In this document: positions 1 through 6,593 of the stretch, piece by piece
How positions within the stretch are numbered: the stretch's first letter is position 1
How the letters are laid out: every line of letters starts with the position of its first letter
NCBI GenBank assembly: GCA_002426015.1
Contig: DINS01000009.1
Location: forward strand, 76,485 to 120,792
From: Flavobacteriaceae bacterium UBA5534
GTDB lineage: Bacteria; Bacteroidota; Bacteroidia; Flavobacteriales; Flavobacteriaceae
Direction: 5' to 3'
Length of the DNA: 44,308 nucleotides
Notes under the pieces: generated by a model
Databases searched by the model: none
Seen by the model: the letters and a program-made list of their open reading frames with translations, nothing else
Told to the model about the DNA's origin: nothing
Translations under genes and position numbers: made by a program

Positions 1-41
1 ACCATCGCTTTTTTTCCAGTAAGTTCACAAACTCTTGACAT
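1..41 (-). CDS. rpmB: 50S ribosomal protein L28, N-terminus only
   Basis: Only the first 13 codons are in the window. They start at the ATG at 41-39 and read MSRVCELTGKKAM, the characteristic start of bacterial ribosomal protein L28 (large-subunit assembly). The gene continues off the left edge. It lies downstream of cinA on the same strand; I recall this order from other flavobacteria, so the identification rests on both sequence and context. The gap to the cinA stop is 125 bases. Confidence 0.85.
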   Translation of the reverse strand, partial: MSRVCELTGKKAM

Positions 42-166
42 TCTTTCTAACTTTAAATTTGTTATTTGTTCTGTTTATAATTTTGATCGCTTTACAAACA
101 ATCACAGATATTTTAAAACAGGCTGCAAATTTAGTAAAACTTTACAATATCAACAAACTAAAATTG

Positions 167-1411
167 TTACTTTTTTAAAATTTCTTTTTGAAGCATTTCA
201 AACGCCTTGTTTACTGCTTTATTGATCACTTTTGTACGATGATTGCCAAAATTAAATTTTTCAGAATAAACTTTGGTTTTTGTAGCTATGGCAATAAAAA
301 CAGTACCAACTTCGGCATCTGCATCGCCTTTGGTTGGACCTGCATTTCCTGTAGTGGCAATAGCATAATCGGTATCAAACATTTGCAAGGCAGACGACGC
401 CATCGCTTCGGCAACTTGACTGCTGACCACCGAAAATTGATCAATAATAGTTTTGTCAACCTTTAAGACGTTGATCTTGGCTTCGGTTGCATAGCTTACA
501 ATACTTCCTTTAAAATAGCGCGAAGAACCAGCATTGGCAGTGAAAGATTCGGCAATCTTTCCTCCTGTACAACTTTCGGCTGTGGCAACAGTCCTGTTCG
601 ATTGTGTCAACTGAAGACCTATAATAGCTTCGATGGATTCGTCTTGCTCAAAACCAACAAAAATATCTTCAATTTGAGGTAACAACAAGTCAACTTGCTT
701 GTTCATTTCGGTTTCAACCAAAGCTCTATCCATCGATTTGGCTGATAACCGCAGTCTGACTTTTCCAAGGCTTGGCAAATAGGCCAATTTTATAAAAGAA
801 GGCAAATTGTCTTCCCACGTTTCTATTCTTGCTGCAAGATTACTCTCTCCAAGACCGTAGGTTAAAATTGTTTTATGAAGGATGAATGGAAACCGAAAGG
901 TTTTGCGAAGTTTTGGGATGACCTCATCATCAATCAAGGCTTTCATCTCAAAAGGAACACCTGGAAGCGAGACAAATATCTTTCCATTTTTTTCGAGCCA
1001 CATCCCAGGAGCGCTTCCATATCTGTTCATCAGTACTTTAGCCTTGGATGGCACTAATGCTTGATCGAGATTAACTTGGGAAGGCTCTTGATTGAAATTT
1101 TTCCACAAGGCTTTCACGTTTTCGGTAACCGCATCGCTTCTAATTAATGTATCATTAAAATAGTCTGCAATCGTTTTTTTGGTAATATCATCTTTGGTTG
1201 GCCCTAAACCTCCTGTAATGATAATGATATCTGCATTGGCTTCTGCCTCTTTAAAGGATTTTATAATATGCTCTCTATCATCCTGAACAGAAGTAATCTG
1301 ATAGACAGAAACACCAATTTTATTAAGTTGTTGTGCTATAAATGCTGAATTGGTATCAATAACTTGACCAATGAGAATCTCATCGCCAATGGTAATAATT
1401 TCAGCTTGCAT
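167..1411 (-). CDS. cinA: CinA family nicotinamide-nucleotide amidohydrolase / damage-inducible protein
   Basis: 414 residues, the usual length of full two-domain CinA. The N-terminal molybdopterin-binding-like (COG1058) domain shows GDEILIG at the start, TGGLGPTKDD near residue 67 and SLPGVPFEMK near residue 150. The C-terminal deamidase domain (about 255-414) shows TAESCTGGKIAES and TTGNAGPTKGD. In the family this domain converts nicotinamide mononucleotide to nicotinic acid mononucleotide in pyridine-nucleotide recycling, and the N-terminal domain is linked to ADP-ribose pyrophosphatase activity. The start ATG (1411-1409) shares one base with the stop of the upstream HPt gene (TAATG), suggesting translational coupling. 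Cytoplasmic; no defects seen. Confidence 0.95.
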   Translation of the reverse strand: MQAEIITIGDEILIGQVIDTNSAFIAQQLNKIGVSVYQITSVQDDREHIIKSFKEAEANADIIIITGGLGPTKDDITKKTIADYFNDTLIRSDAVTENVKALWKNFNQEPSQVNLDQALVPSKAKVLMNRYGSAPGMWLEKNGKIFVSLPGVPFEMKALIDDEVIPKLRKTFRFPFILHKTILTYGLGESNLAARIETWEDNLPSFIKLAYLPSLGKVRLRLSAKSMDRALVETEMNKQVDLLLPQIEDIFVGFEQDESIEAIIGLQLTQSNRTVATAESCTGGKIAESFTANAGSSRYFKGSIVSYATEAKINVLKVDKTIIDQFSVVSSQVAEAMASSALQMFDTDYAIATTGNAGPTKGDADAEVGTVFIAIATKTKVYSEKFNFGNHRTKVINKAVNKAFEMLQKEILKK

Positions 1412-1752
1412 TATAAATTAAAGTCTTTTCTAATTTCGTTTGATGCATTTTGGACAGCATCCAATACCAATTGTAGCTCTTTAGAAACGTCTTGACCTTT
1501 CTTTTCGAGTTTTCCCCAATCTTGTACGGTAATTAAATCTTGCAATACTCCAAGCTCAAACAAATCGACGGTTGGCTTCATTTTGTGAGCAGCCTGATAT
1601 GCTGTGTAATAGTCTTCAAGAGCGACTGCATTTTTAAGTCGTTCGGCATCTTCTGGTACTTCTTCTAAAAATGCCTGTGCCAATGCCATGACAAAATCAC
1701 TGTCACCATCTGCCAATTCTTTGACTCTGAATAATTTATAATGTTGTTCCAT
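1411..1752 (-). CDS. Orphan HPt (histidine phosphotransfer) domain protein
   Basis: 113 residues consisting only of an HPt four-helix domain. The phosphoacceptor is His56 in AAHKMKPT, within the family's AHxLK-like motif. HPt proteins relay phosphate between hybrid sensor kinases and response regulators in multistep phosphorelays. No kinase or receiver gene lies nearby, so its partners must be encoded elsewhere. Its ATG directly abuts the stop of the FAH-family gene upstream (TAA then ATG with no gap), and its own stop overlaps the cinA start, so the three genes are probably one transcript. The link between phosphorelay and these metabolic genes is unknown; I infer only co-expression. Confidence 0.85.
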   Translation of the reverse strand: MEQHYKLFRVKELADGDSDFVMALAQAFLEEVPEDAERLKNAVALEDYYTAYQAAHKMKPTVDLFELGVLQDLITVQDWGKLEKKGQDVSKELQLVLDAVQNASNEIRKDFNL

Positions 1753-2364
1753 TTATTTAACTGTTACTGAAAATAGTTGCCTATCTTCTATAAAACCTTT
1801 TAAGACATCGTTAGCAACTACCTTGCCAACACCTGATGGCGTTCCCGTAAAGATAATATCTCCAATCTTTAAAGTAAAATATTTTGACACATATTCGATA
1901 AGTTCATCAATTTTCCATAGCATGTGACTGGTATTGCCTTGTTGTACAATATCGTCATTTTTATGCAATGTGAATGTAATATTTTCAATATTTTCAAATT
2001 TTGATTTTGGCATCCAATCTCCAATGACAGCAGCGCCATCAAAGGCTTTTGCCTTTTCCCAAGGCAATCCTTTGTCTTTTAACTGGTTCTGCAAATCGCG
2101 TGCTGTAAAATCGATACCAAGACCTATTTCGTCATAATATTTATGAGCAAATTTTTTATCGATATGCTTTCCTACTTTATTGATTTTGATTAAGATTTCG
2201 ACTTCATGATGTATATCGTCGGAAAAATCTGGAATAAAAAATGGTTGTTTTTTCAATAAAATGGCTGTGTCTGGTTTAAAAAACACCACTGGATCGCTTG
2301 GTCGCTCGTTAGCAAGCTCCTTTATATGATCGGTATAATTGCGTCCTATGCAAATGAGTTTCAT
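1753..2364 (-). CDS. Fumarylacetoacetate hydrolase (FAH) family protein
   Basis: 203 residues, the length of the short FahD1/YcgM-type members. Metal-binding residues fit the family pattern: Glu54 and Glu56 in HHEVEI, and Asp85 in GLGIDFTARD. The family's TGTPSGVG motif is near the C-terminus. Known members are acylpyruvate hydrolases or oxaloacetate decarboxylases, or act in aromatic catabolism. No aromatic-degradation genes are nearby, so a housekeeping acylpyruvase/oxaloacetate decarboxylase role is the better guess. It starts at the ATG at 2364-2362, one base after the exonuclease stop, and is followed immediately by the HPt gene, so it sits inside an operon. Confidence 0.88.
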   Translation of the reverse strand: MKLICIGRNYTDHIKELANERPSDPVVFFKPDTAILLKKQPFFIPDFSDDIHHEVEILIKINKVGKHIDKKFAHKYYDEIGLGIDFTARDLQNQLKDKGLPWEKAKAFDGAAVIGDWMPKSKFENIENITFTLHKNDDIVQQGNTSHMLWKIDELIEYVSKYFTLKIGDIIFTGTPSGVGKVVANDVLKGFIEDRQLFSVTVK

Positions 2365-2365
2365 A

Positions 2366-3142
2366 CTAATCTAATTTATTGTTAAACGCTCTCAACTTAA
2401 TGGCTGTTAGCACTTTTTTAGTATATAACGGAAAATCGGCATTGAGGAGCCAACCAAAATAACCTGGCTCATCATTTAATACATCTTCAACGCGTTTGCC
2501 TTTATGTTTTCCGAAGGAGAAACACTCTTCACCTTTTTTATTGTACGTAATGAACCCTGCAAAATCGGCAAATTTTTTGCGTGAACTGAATTCTGCCAAA
2601 AACTTGGTGTCATTTTCGAGTTCATCATACTTTGCCAATTGTGCTTTTAGGACCTCAAAAGTGGCATTGGTATCTGCTTCAGCACTATGTGCATCGTCCA
2701 AATTTTTATCGCAATAAAATTTATAAGCTGCTGATAGTGTGCGTTGTTCCATTTTATGAAAAATAGTTTGCACATCGATGGATACTCTGTTTTTCATATC
2801 AAAATCAACTTCTGCGCGAAGCATCTCTTCAGCCAACAACGGAATATCAAATCTGTCGGAATTAAAACCTCCTAAATCGGAATCTTTGATCATATTATAA
2901 ATCTCTTTGGCGAGTTCCTTAAAAGTTGGTTTATCAGCGACATCAGCATCAGAAATACCATGAATTGCAGTCACTTCTTTTGGAATTGGAATCGTTGGAT
3001 TGACCATCCACGTCTTGCTTTCTTCCTTACCATCTGGATAGACTTTAAGAATTGAGATTTCTACAATTCTATCATTAGTAATATTGATTCCTGTAGTTTC
3101 AAGGTCGAAAAAACAGATGGGCTTTGTAAGGTTGAGATTCAT
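2366..3142 (-). CDS. 3'-5' exonuclease, DEDDh (DnaQ-like) family
   Basis: 258 residues from the ATG at 3142-3140. The DEDDh exonuclease fold shows FFDLETTG (Asp13, Glu15), a central GFNSDRFDIP (ExoII Asp) and a final HSAEADT (His and Asp). After the nuclease domain, residues from about 200 contain SFGKHKGKRVEDV and a Gly-Trp stretch, resembling the small C-terminal domain of exonuclease X-like proteins. Family members proofread or trim DNA or RNA 3' ends. An in-frame TTG at 3160 would add six residues, but it lies inside a good TAnnTTTG promoter element, so the ATG is preferred. First gene of the run into the FAH, HPt and cinA genes. Confidence 0.9.
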   Translation of the reverse strand: MNLNLTKPICFFDLETTGINITNDRIVEISILKVYPDGKEESKTWMVNPTIPIPKEVTAIHGISDADVADKPTFKELAKEIYNMIKDSDLGGFNSDRFDIPLLAEEMLRAEVDFDMKNRVSIDVQTIFHKMEQRTLSAAYKFYCDKNLDDAHSAEADTNATFEVLKAQLAKYDELENDTKFLAEFSSRKKFADFAGFITYNKKGEECFSFGKHKGKRVEDVLNDEPGYFGWLLNADFPLYTKKVLTAIKLRAFNNKLD

Positions 3143-3157
3143 GCTATAAATTTTGAA

Positions 3158-3187
3158 CAAAGATAATGAGAAATAAAAAAGCCTTAA
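3158..3187 (-). promoter_or_regulatory. Predicted promoter of the exonuclease operon
   Basis: On the minus strand TATCTTTG (3165-3158) matches the Bacteroidota -7 consensus TAnnTTTG exactly. TTA sits 19 bases upstream (3187-3185), where TTG is expected at -33. The inferred start site is about ten bases before the ATG at 3142, giving a very short leader. The upstream part overlaps the terminator hairpin of the preceding gene. Confidence 0.5.
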
Positions 3188-3204
3188 CAGATATTAAGGC
3201 TTTT
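3177..3204 (-). terminator. Intrinsic terminator after the E2 acyltransferase gene
   Basis: Perfect stem GCCTTAA (3181-3187) with TTAAGGC (3194-3200), a 6-base loop and A/T flanks on both sides. In the minus direction it is followed by a run of T, as expected for Rho-independent termination of the gene ending at 3227. Confidence 0.75.
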
Positions 3205-3226
3205 AATTTTTTATTTAAAATGAAGG

Positions 3227-4567
3227 TTAAAACTCGCGATTGCTGTCCCAAGCTTCCAAATAGTCTTTTACGGCTTTTACAAATTGTCCACCAAGCGCTC
3301 CATTTACTACTCTATGGTCGTATGAATGCGATAAGAACATTCGGTAACGAATACCGATAAAATCACCTTCTGGAGTCTCCACAACTGCTGGCACTTTCCT
3401 GATTGCTCCAAGAGCCAGAATACCAACTTGTGGCTGATTGATGATTGGAGTACCCATGATACTGCCAAATGTACCAACGTTGGTTACTGTATAAGTTCCT
3501 CCTTGGATATCGTCTGGTTTAAGTTGATTTAATCGTGCTCTGTTAGCTAGGTCATTTACTTTTTTGGTCATCCCAACCAAATTGAGCTGATCTGCATCTT
3601 TAATGACTGGTACGATTAAATTTCCATCTGCAAGTGCTGCAGCCATACCAAGATTAATATGTTTCTTTTTAATTATAGAATCGCCCTGAACCGAAATATT
3701 CATCATAGGAAACTGTTTAATGGCTTTTGCAACCGCTTCCATAAATATCGGTGTAAAGGTCAAGTTTTCGCCTTCACGCTTTTGGAATTCGTCTTTAACT
3801 TTATTTCTCCAATTCCAAATTTTAGTAACGTCAGCTTCGATAAAACTTTGAACATGGGCCGAAGTCTGAACAGACTCTACCATGTGATGTGCAATCAATT
3901 TGCCCATTCTTGACATTTCAATAATCTCATCATCACCACTTGCTACCACAGGAGCAGCTTTTGGTTGTTCGACACCATTGGATTGAACTGGAGCCGTTTT
4001 TGGCGCCTCTGTTTTTGGAGTTGTAGTTTCTTGCGGTACAGGTTTTGAACTTCTATTTTCTATATAAGCTAGAATATCGTTTTTTGTTACGCGTCCTTCT
4101 TTTCCTGTTCCTGAAAGCGTGTCTAATTCTGCTTGGGTAACCCCTTCTTGTTTTGCTATGTTTCTTACCAATGGTGAATAAAAACGGTCTTCCGATGAAA
4201 CTACTGGAGCAACTGAAGTTTTTGCAGCTTCAACCGTTTGAGCGACTTGAGCTACAGAAGCAATCTCTACAGCAGCTTGTTTAACAGGTTCAGCTTTAGG
4301 AGCAGAAGTGTCTACTGATACATTAGCATCTGTTTCTATTATGGCTATTGTTTGACCAACTTGTACAACATCATCAACATTAAAAAGCTTTTCTATCAAA
4401 ACACCTTCAACTTCACTTGGCACTTCGCTATCTACTTTATCTGTTGCAATCTCCAATACTGCCTCATCTGCTTCGATAGTGTCGCCAATGTTCTTTAACC
4501 ATGATGTGATTGTTGCTTCTGCTACACTTTCTCCCATTTTTGGGAGTTTTAGTTCAAACTTTGCCAT
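3227..4567 (-). CDS. 2-oxo acid dehydrogenase E2 component (lipoyl acyltransferase)
   Basis: 446 residues with the classical E2 order. The lipoyl domain (about 2-77) carries its lipoylation site Lys44 in EIATDKVDS. A flexible Ala/Pro/Lys-rich linker follows, then a peripheral-subunit-binding domain (about 129-170, SPLVRNIAKQEG to GRVTKNDIL), a second linker, and the catalytic acyltransferase domain (about 215-446). The family transfers acyl groups from lipoate to CoA in pyruvate, 2-oxoglutarate or branched-chain dehydrogenase complexes. E1 and E3 are not adjacent, so the substrate is open; a branched-chain or general type seems likely. The active-site motif reads DHRVVNG (His418), with Asn422 where Asp is usual. 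Bounded by a promoter and a terminator, so apparently monocistronic. Confidence 0.92.
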   Translation of the reverse strand: MAKFELKLPKMGESVAEATITSWLKNIGDTIEADEAVLEIATDKVDSEVPSEVEGVLIEKLFNVDDVVQVGQTIAIIETDANVSVDTSAPKAEPVKQAAVEIASVAQVAQTVEAAKTSVAPVVSSEDRFYSPLVRNIAKQEGVTQAELDTLSGTGKEGRVTKNDILAYIENRSSKPVPQETTTPKTEAPKTAPVQSNGVEQPKAAPVVASGDDEIIEMSRMGKLIAHHMVESVQTSAHVQSFIEADVTKIWNWRNKVKDEFQKREGENLTFTPIFMEAVAKAIKQFPMMNISVQGDSIIKKKHINLGMAAALADGNLIVPVIKDADQLNLVGMTKKVNDLANRARLNQLKPDDIQGGTYTVTNVGTFGSIMGTPIINQPQVGILALGAIRKVPAVVETPEGDFIGIRYRMFLSHSYDHRVVNGALGGQFVKAVKDYLEAWDSNREF

Positions 4568-4604
4568 ATTCTTATTGTAATACTAAATTTGGTATTTGTT
4601 GATG

Positions 4605-4612
4605 CAAAATTA
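4605..4612 (-). promoter_or_regulatory. Predicted -7 promoter element of the E2 gene
   Basis: TAATTTTG on the minus strand matches TAnnTTTG, 37 bases upstream of the ATG at 4567. No clear TTG is seen at the expected -33 distance, so confidence is moderate. Confidence 0.4.
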
Positions 4613-4685
4613 GTGAAAAATGCCATACTTCATTGCATATTCAATTATATTTTACAAATTGTTAATTGCTTTTTTATCTCTATTT

Positions 4686-5786
4686 CTATAGAAGTTTAAT
4701 GACCTCTCCTCTACTTTTTGAGCTATTGCTCCCAATAATAAAATCAGCACCATTAGGAAGTATTTTGAAGGTGAGCCCTTTATTTTTATCCGAATGATCC
4801 AAATAATCTATAATTTCTGAATGGCTTAATGTATTGGCATCAAAAATGACTTGAGTATTAGGCTTTATATTAGTAAAATCTTGAACCAAGTCAACTTCAA
4901 AAGGAAACTGCGTGTTAAGACTTGCATGTGCCCCATAAGACAAAATAGCATGTTGATATACTTTATCTAAACGAACTGAAGCTTCTTTGGATAAAAAAAT
5001 GGAAAATTTGATACCAAACCAGACCAGCATATCAAACACAATGTTGGATTTAAAATGTTTGTTGTAGAAAATCTGCATGGCACCAAAAAAACGTTTAGCG
5101 TATGTTTTATCTTTCAGAGTACTTTCTCCCTTGAAATGAATTATTGTAGTTGAGCCATTGTAGTAATTAATATAATTAGCTTTTAAAATTTTATAGGACA
5201 AATCAATATCCTCGCCATACATAAAATAATCCTCGTCAAAACCACCAACATTGTTGTACACTTCTCTTTTTAAAACCATAAAAGCTCCAACAAAAATATC
5301 TGCTTTTCCAATTTCGTTGGGCTCGATATGCTTGGCATAATAAGTGTTAGAAAATCCCAACATTTTTTTAATGGAAACCATTGGTGTTGGAATATTCCGT
5401 TTACTTTCTTGAAGAAAAACACCTTTCCCATCAATTAATTTACAGCCAATAATTCCTAAATTTTGCTGTTTTTCGGCAAATTCCAGTAATGTTTCAAAGG
5501 TTGTTTCACCAACAACTGTGTCAGGATTCAAAATGCAAAGGTAATCTCCCTTTGCCTTGGCCACACCAATATTATTTCCTTTAGAAAACCCAAAATTCTC
5601 TTTGTTTTCAATTAATATAATATTAGGAAAAAGTTGTTTTACCATCTCACAACTGCCATCGGAAGACTTATTATCGACCACAATAATCTCTGCATCAATA
5701 TTGGCGATTGCGGCTTGTACACTTTTTAGACACAGTTCTAAAAAGTAGCGTACATTATAATTTAGTATGACAACTGAAAGTTTCAA
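4686..5786 (-). CDS. Family 2 glycosyltransferase with a C-terminal extension
   Basis: 366 residues. The N-terminal GT-A domain (about 1-230) shows SVVILNYNV at the start, VVDNKSSDGS near residue 40, NFGFSKGNN near residue 66 and LNPDT (the DXD-type position). Proteins of this kind often transfer rhamnose or similar sugars to cell-surface polysaccharides. The last ~85 residues form an extra domain with FDANTLSHSEII and DFIIGSNSS, which I recall, without certainty, from other Bacteroidota sugar-transferase proteins. The only plausible start is TTG at 5786-5784: the frame is closed by TAA six codons upstream and contains no ATG in between, and AGG lies just upstream. It begins seven bases after the recR stop. 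Confidence 0.88.
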   Translation of the reverse strand: MKLSVVILNYNVRYFLELCLKSVQAAIANIDAEIIVVDNKSSDGSCEMVKQLFPNIILIENKENFGFSKGNNIGVAKAKGDYLCILNPDTVVGETTFETLLEFAEKQQNLGIIGCKLIDGKGVFLQESKRNIPTPMVSIKKMLGFSNTYYAKHIEPNEIGKADIFVGAFMVLKREVYNNVGGFDEDYFMYGEDIDLSYKILKANYINYYNGSTTIIHFKGESTLKDKTYAKRFFGAMQIFYNKHFKSNIVFDMLVWFGIKFSIFLSKEASVRLDKVYQHAILSYGAHASLNTQFPFEVDLVQDFTNIKPNTQVIFDANTLSHSEIIDYLDHSDKNKGLTFKILPNGADFIIGSNSSKSRGEVIKLL

Positions 5787-5793
5787 AAGCGAC

Positions 5794-6411
5794 CTATAAT
5801 TTTAAAGAAGATTCAAAAGGAATACGATTCATAATACTTCGACCCAAAGTGATCTCGTCGGTATATTCCAATTCGTTACCAACAGAAATACCTCGTGCGA
5901 TTGTTGAAGTAATGACATTACAGTCTTGTATTTGTTTGAAAATATAAAAATTGGTCGTGTCGCCTTCCATTGTTGAACTTAATGCAAAAATCAACTCCTT
6001 AATCTTACCCTCCTTCACTTTATTCACCAGACTTTGAATATTCAGATCGTTTGGACCAATCCCATCCATTGGTGATATTTTGCCTCCCAATACATGGTAC
6101 AACCCTCTAAAAGAGCTTGTGTTTTCTATGGCCATCACGTCCCTTACATCTTCAACAACGCAAATGATATCATCCAATCTATGTGGATTTGCACAAATTT
6201 CGCACAGGTTGGTATCACTAATGTTATGACAACTGTTACAAAATTTTATTTTATTTCGCATAGTTTGCAAAGCCATTGCCAATTGATTGGTTTGCTCGTT
6301 GGGTTGACGCAATAAATGCAATACCAAACGTAGCGCAGTACGCTTGCCAATACCTGGCAATTGTGACATTTCGTTGACGGCTTTTTCGAGAAGTTTTGAA
6401 GAAAATTCCAT
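5794..6411 (-). CDS. recR: Recombination mediator protein RecR
   Basis: 205 residues, close to the usual ~200. Order: helix-hairpin-helix (LPGIGKRTALRL, about 18-29), a C4 zinc finger (Cys58, Cys61, Cys70, Cys73), and a Toprim domain beginning at about residue 80 (ICVVEDVRDVMAIE) and ending in GISVGNELEYTDEITLGRS. RecR acts with RecO (and RecF) to load RecA onto SSB-coated single-stranded DNA during gap repair. Start ATG at 6411-6409. The glycosyltransferase gene follows after seven bases and is probably co-transcribed, although functionally unrelated. Confidence 0.96.
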   Translation of the reverse strand: MEFSSKLLEKAVNEMSQLPGIGKRTALRLVLHLLRQPNEQTNQLAMALQTMRNKIKFCNSCHNISDTNLCEICANPHRLDDIICVVEDVRDVMAIENTSSFRGLYHVLGGKISPMDGIGPNDLNIQSLVNKVKEGKIKELIFALSSTMEGDTTNFYIFKQIQDCNVITSTIARGISVGNELEYTDEITLGRSIMNRIPFESSLKL

Positions 6412-6529
6412 AGCCGCAATTTACAATTTTACTGAATATATAGCCACGAATACACGAATGTTTTTATATTTAAATATTGTAAATAAATTTGCAAAGCAAC
6501 TAGATTAAACTTTCTTAATTTAAACGAAA

Positions 6530-6572
6530 AAACCACAAATTCACGAATGATTTCAACGTGAATTTGCGGTTT
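6530..6572 (-). terminator. Strong terminator hairpin after the Asp-box T9SS protein
   Basis: 16-base arms at 6530-6545 and 6557-6572 with an 11-base loop. The single mismatch becomes a G-U pair when read from the minus strand, so the minus-strand RNA stem is continuous. It is followed by a T-rich stretch, 22 bases downstream of the stop at 6594. Confidence 0.7.
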
Positions 6573-6593
6573 TACAATTAGATCGTATCGAAA

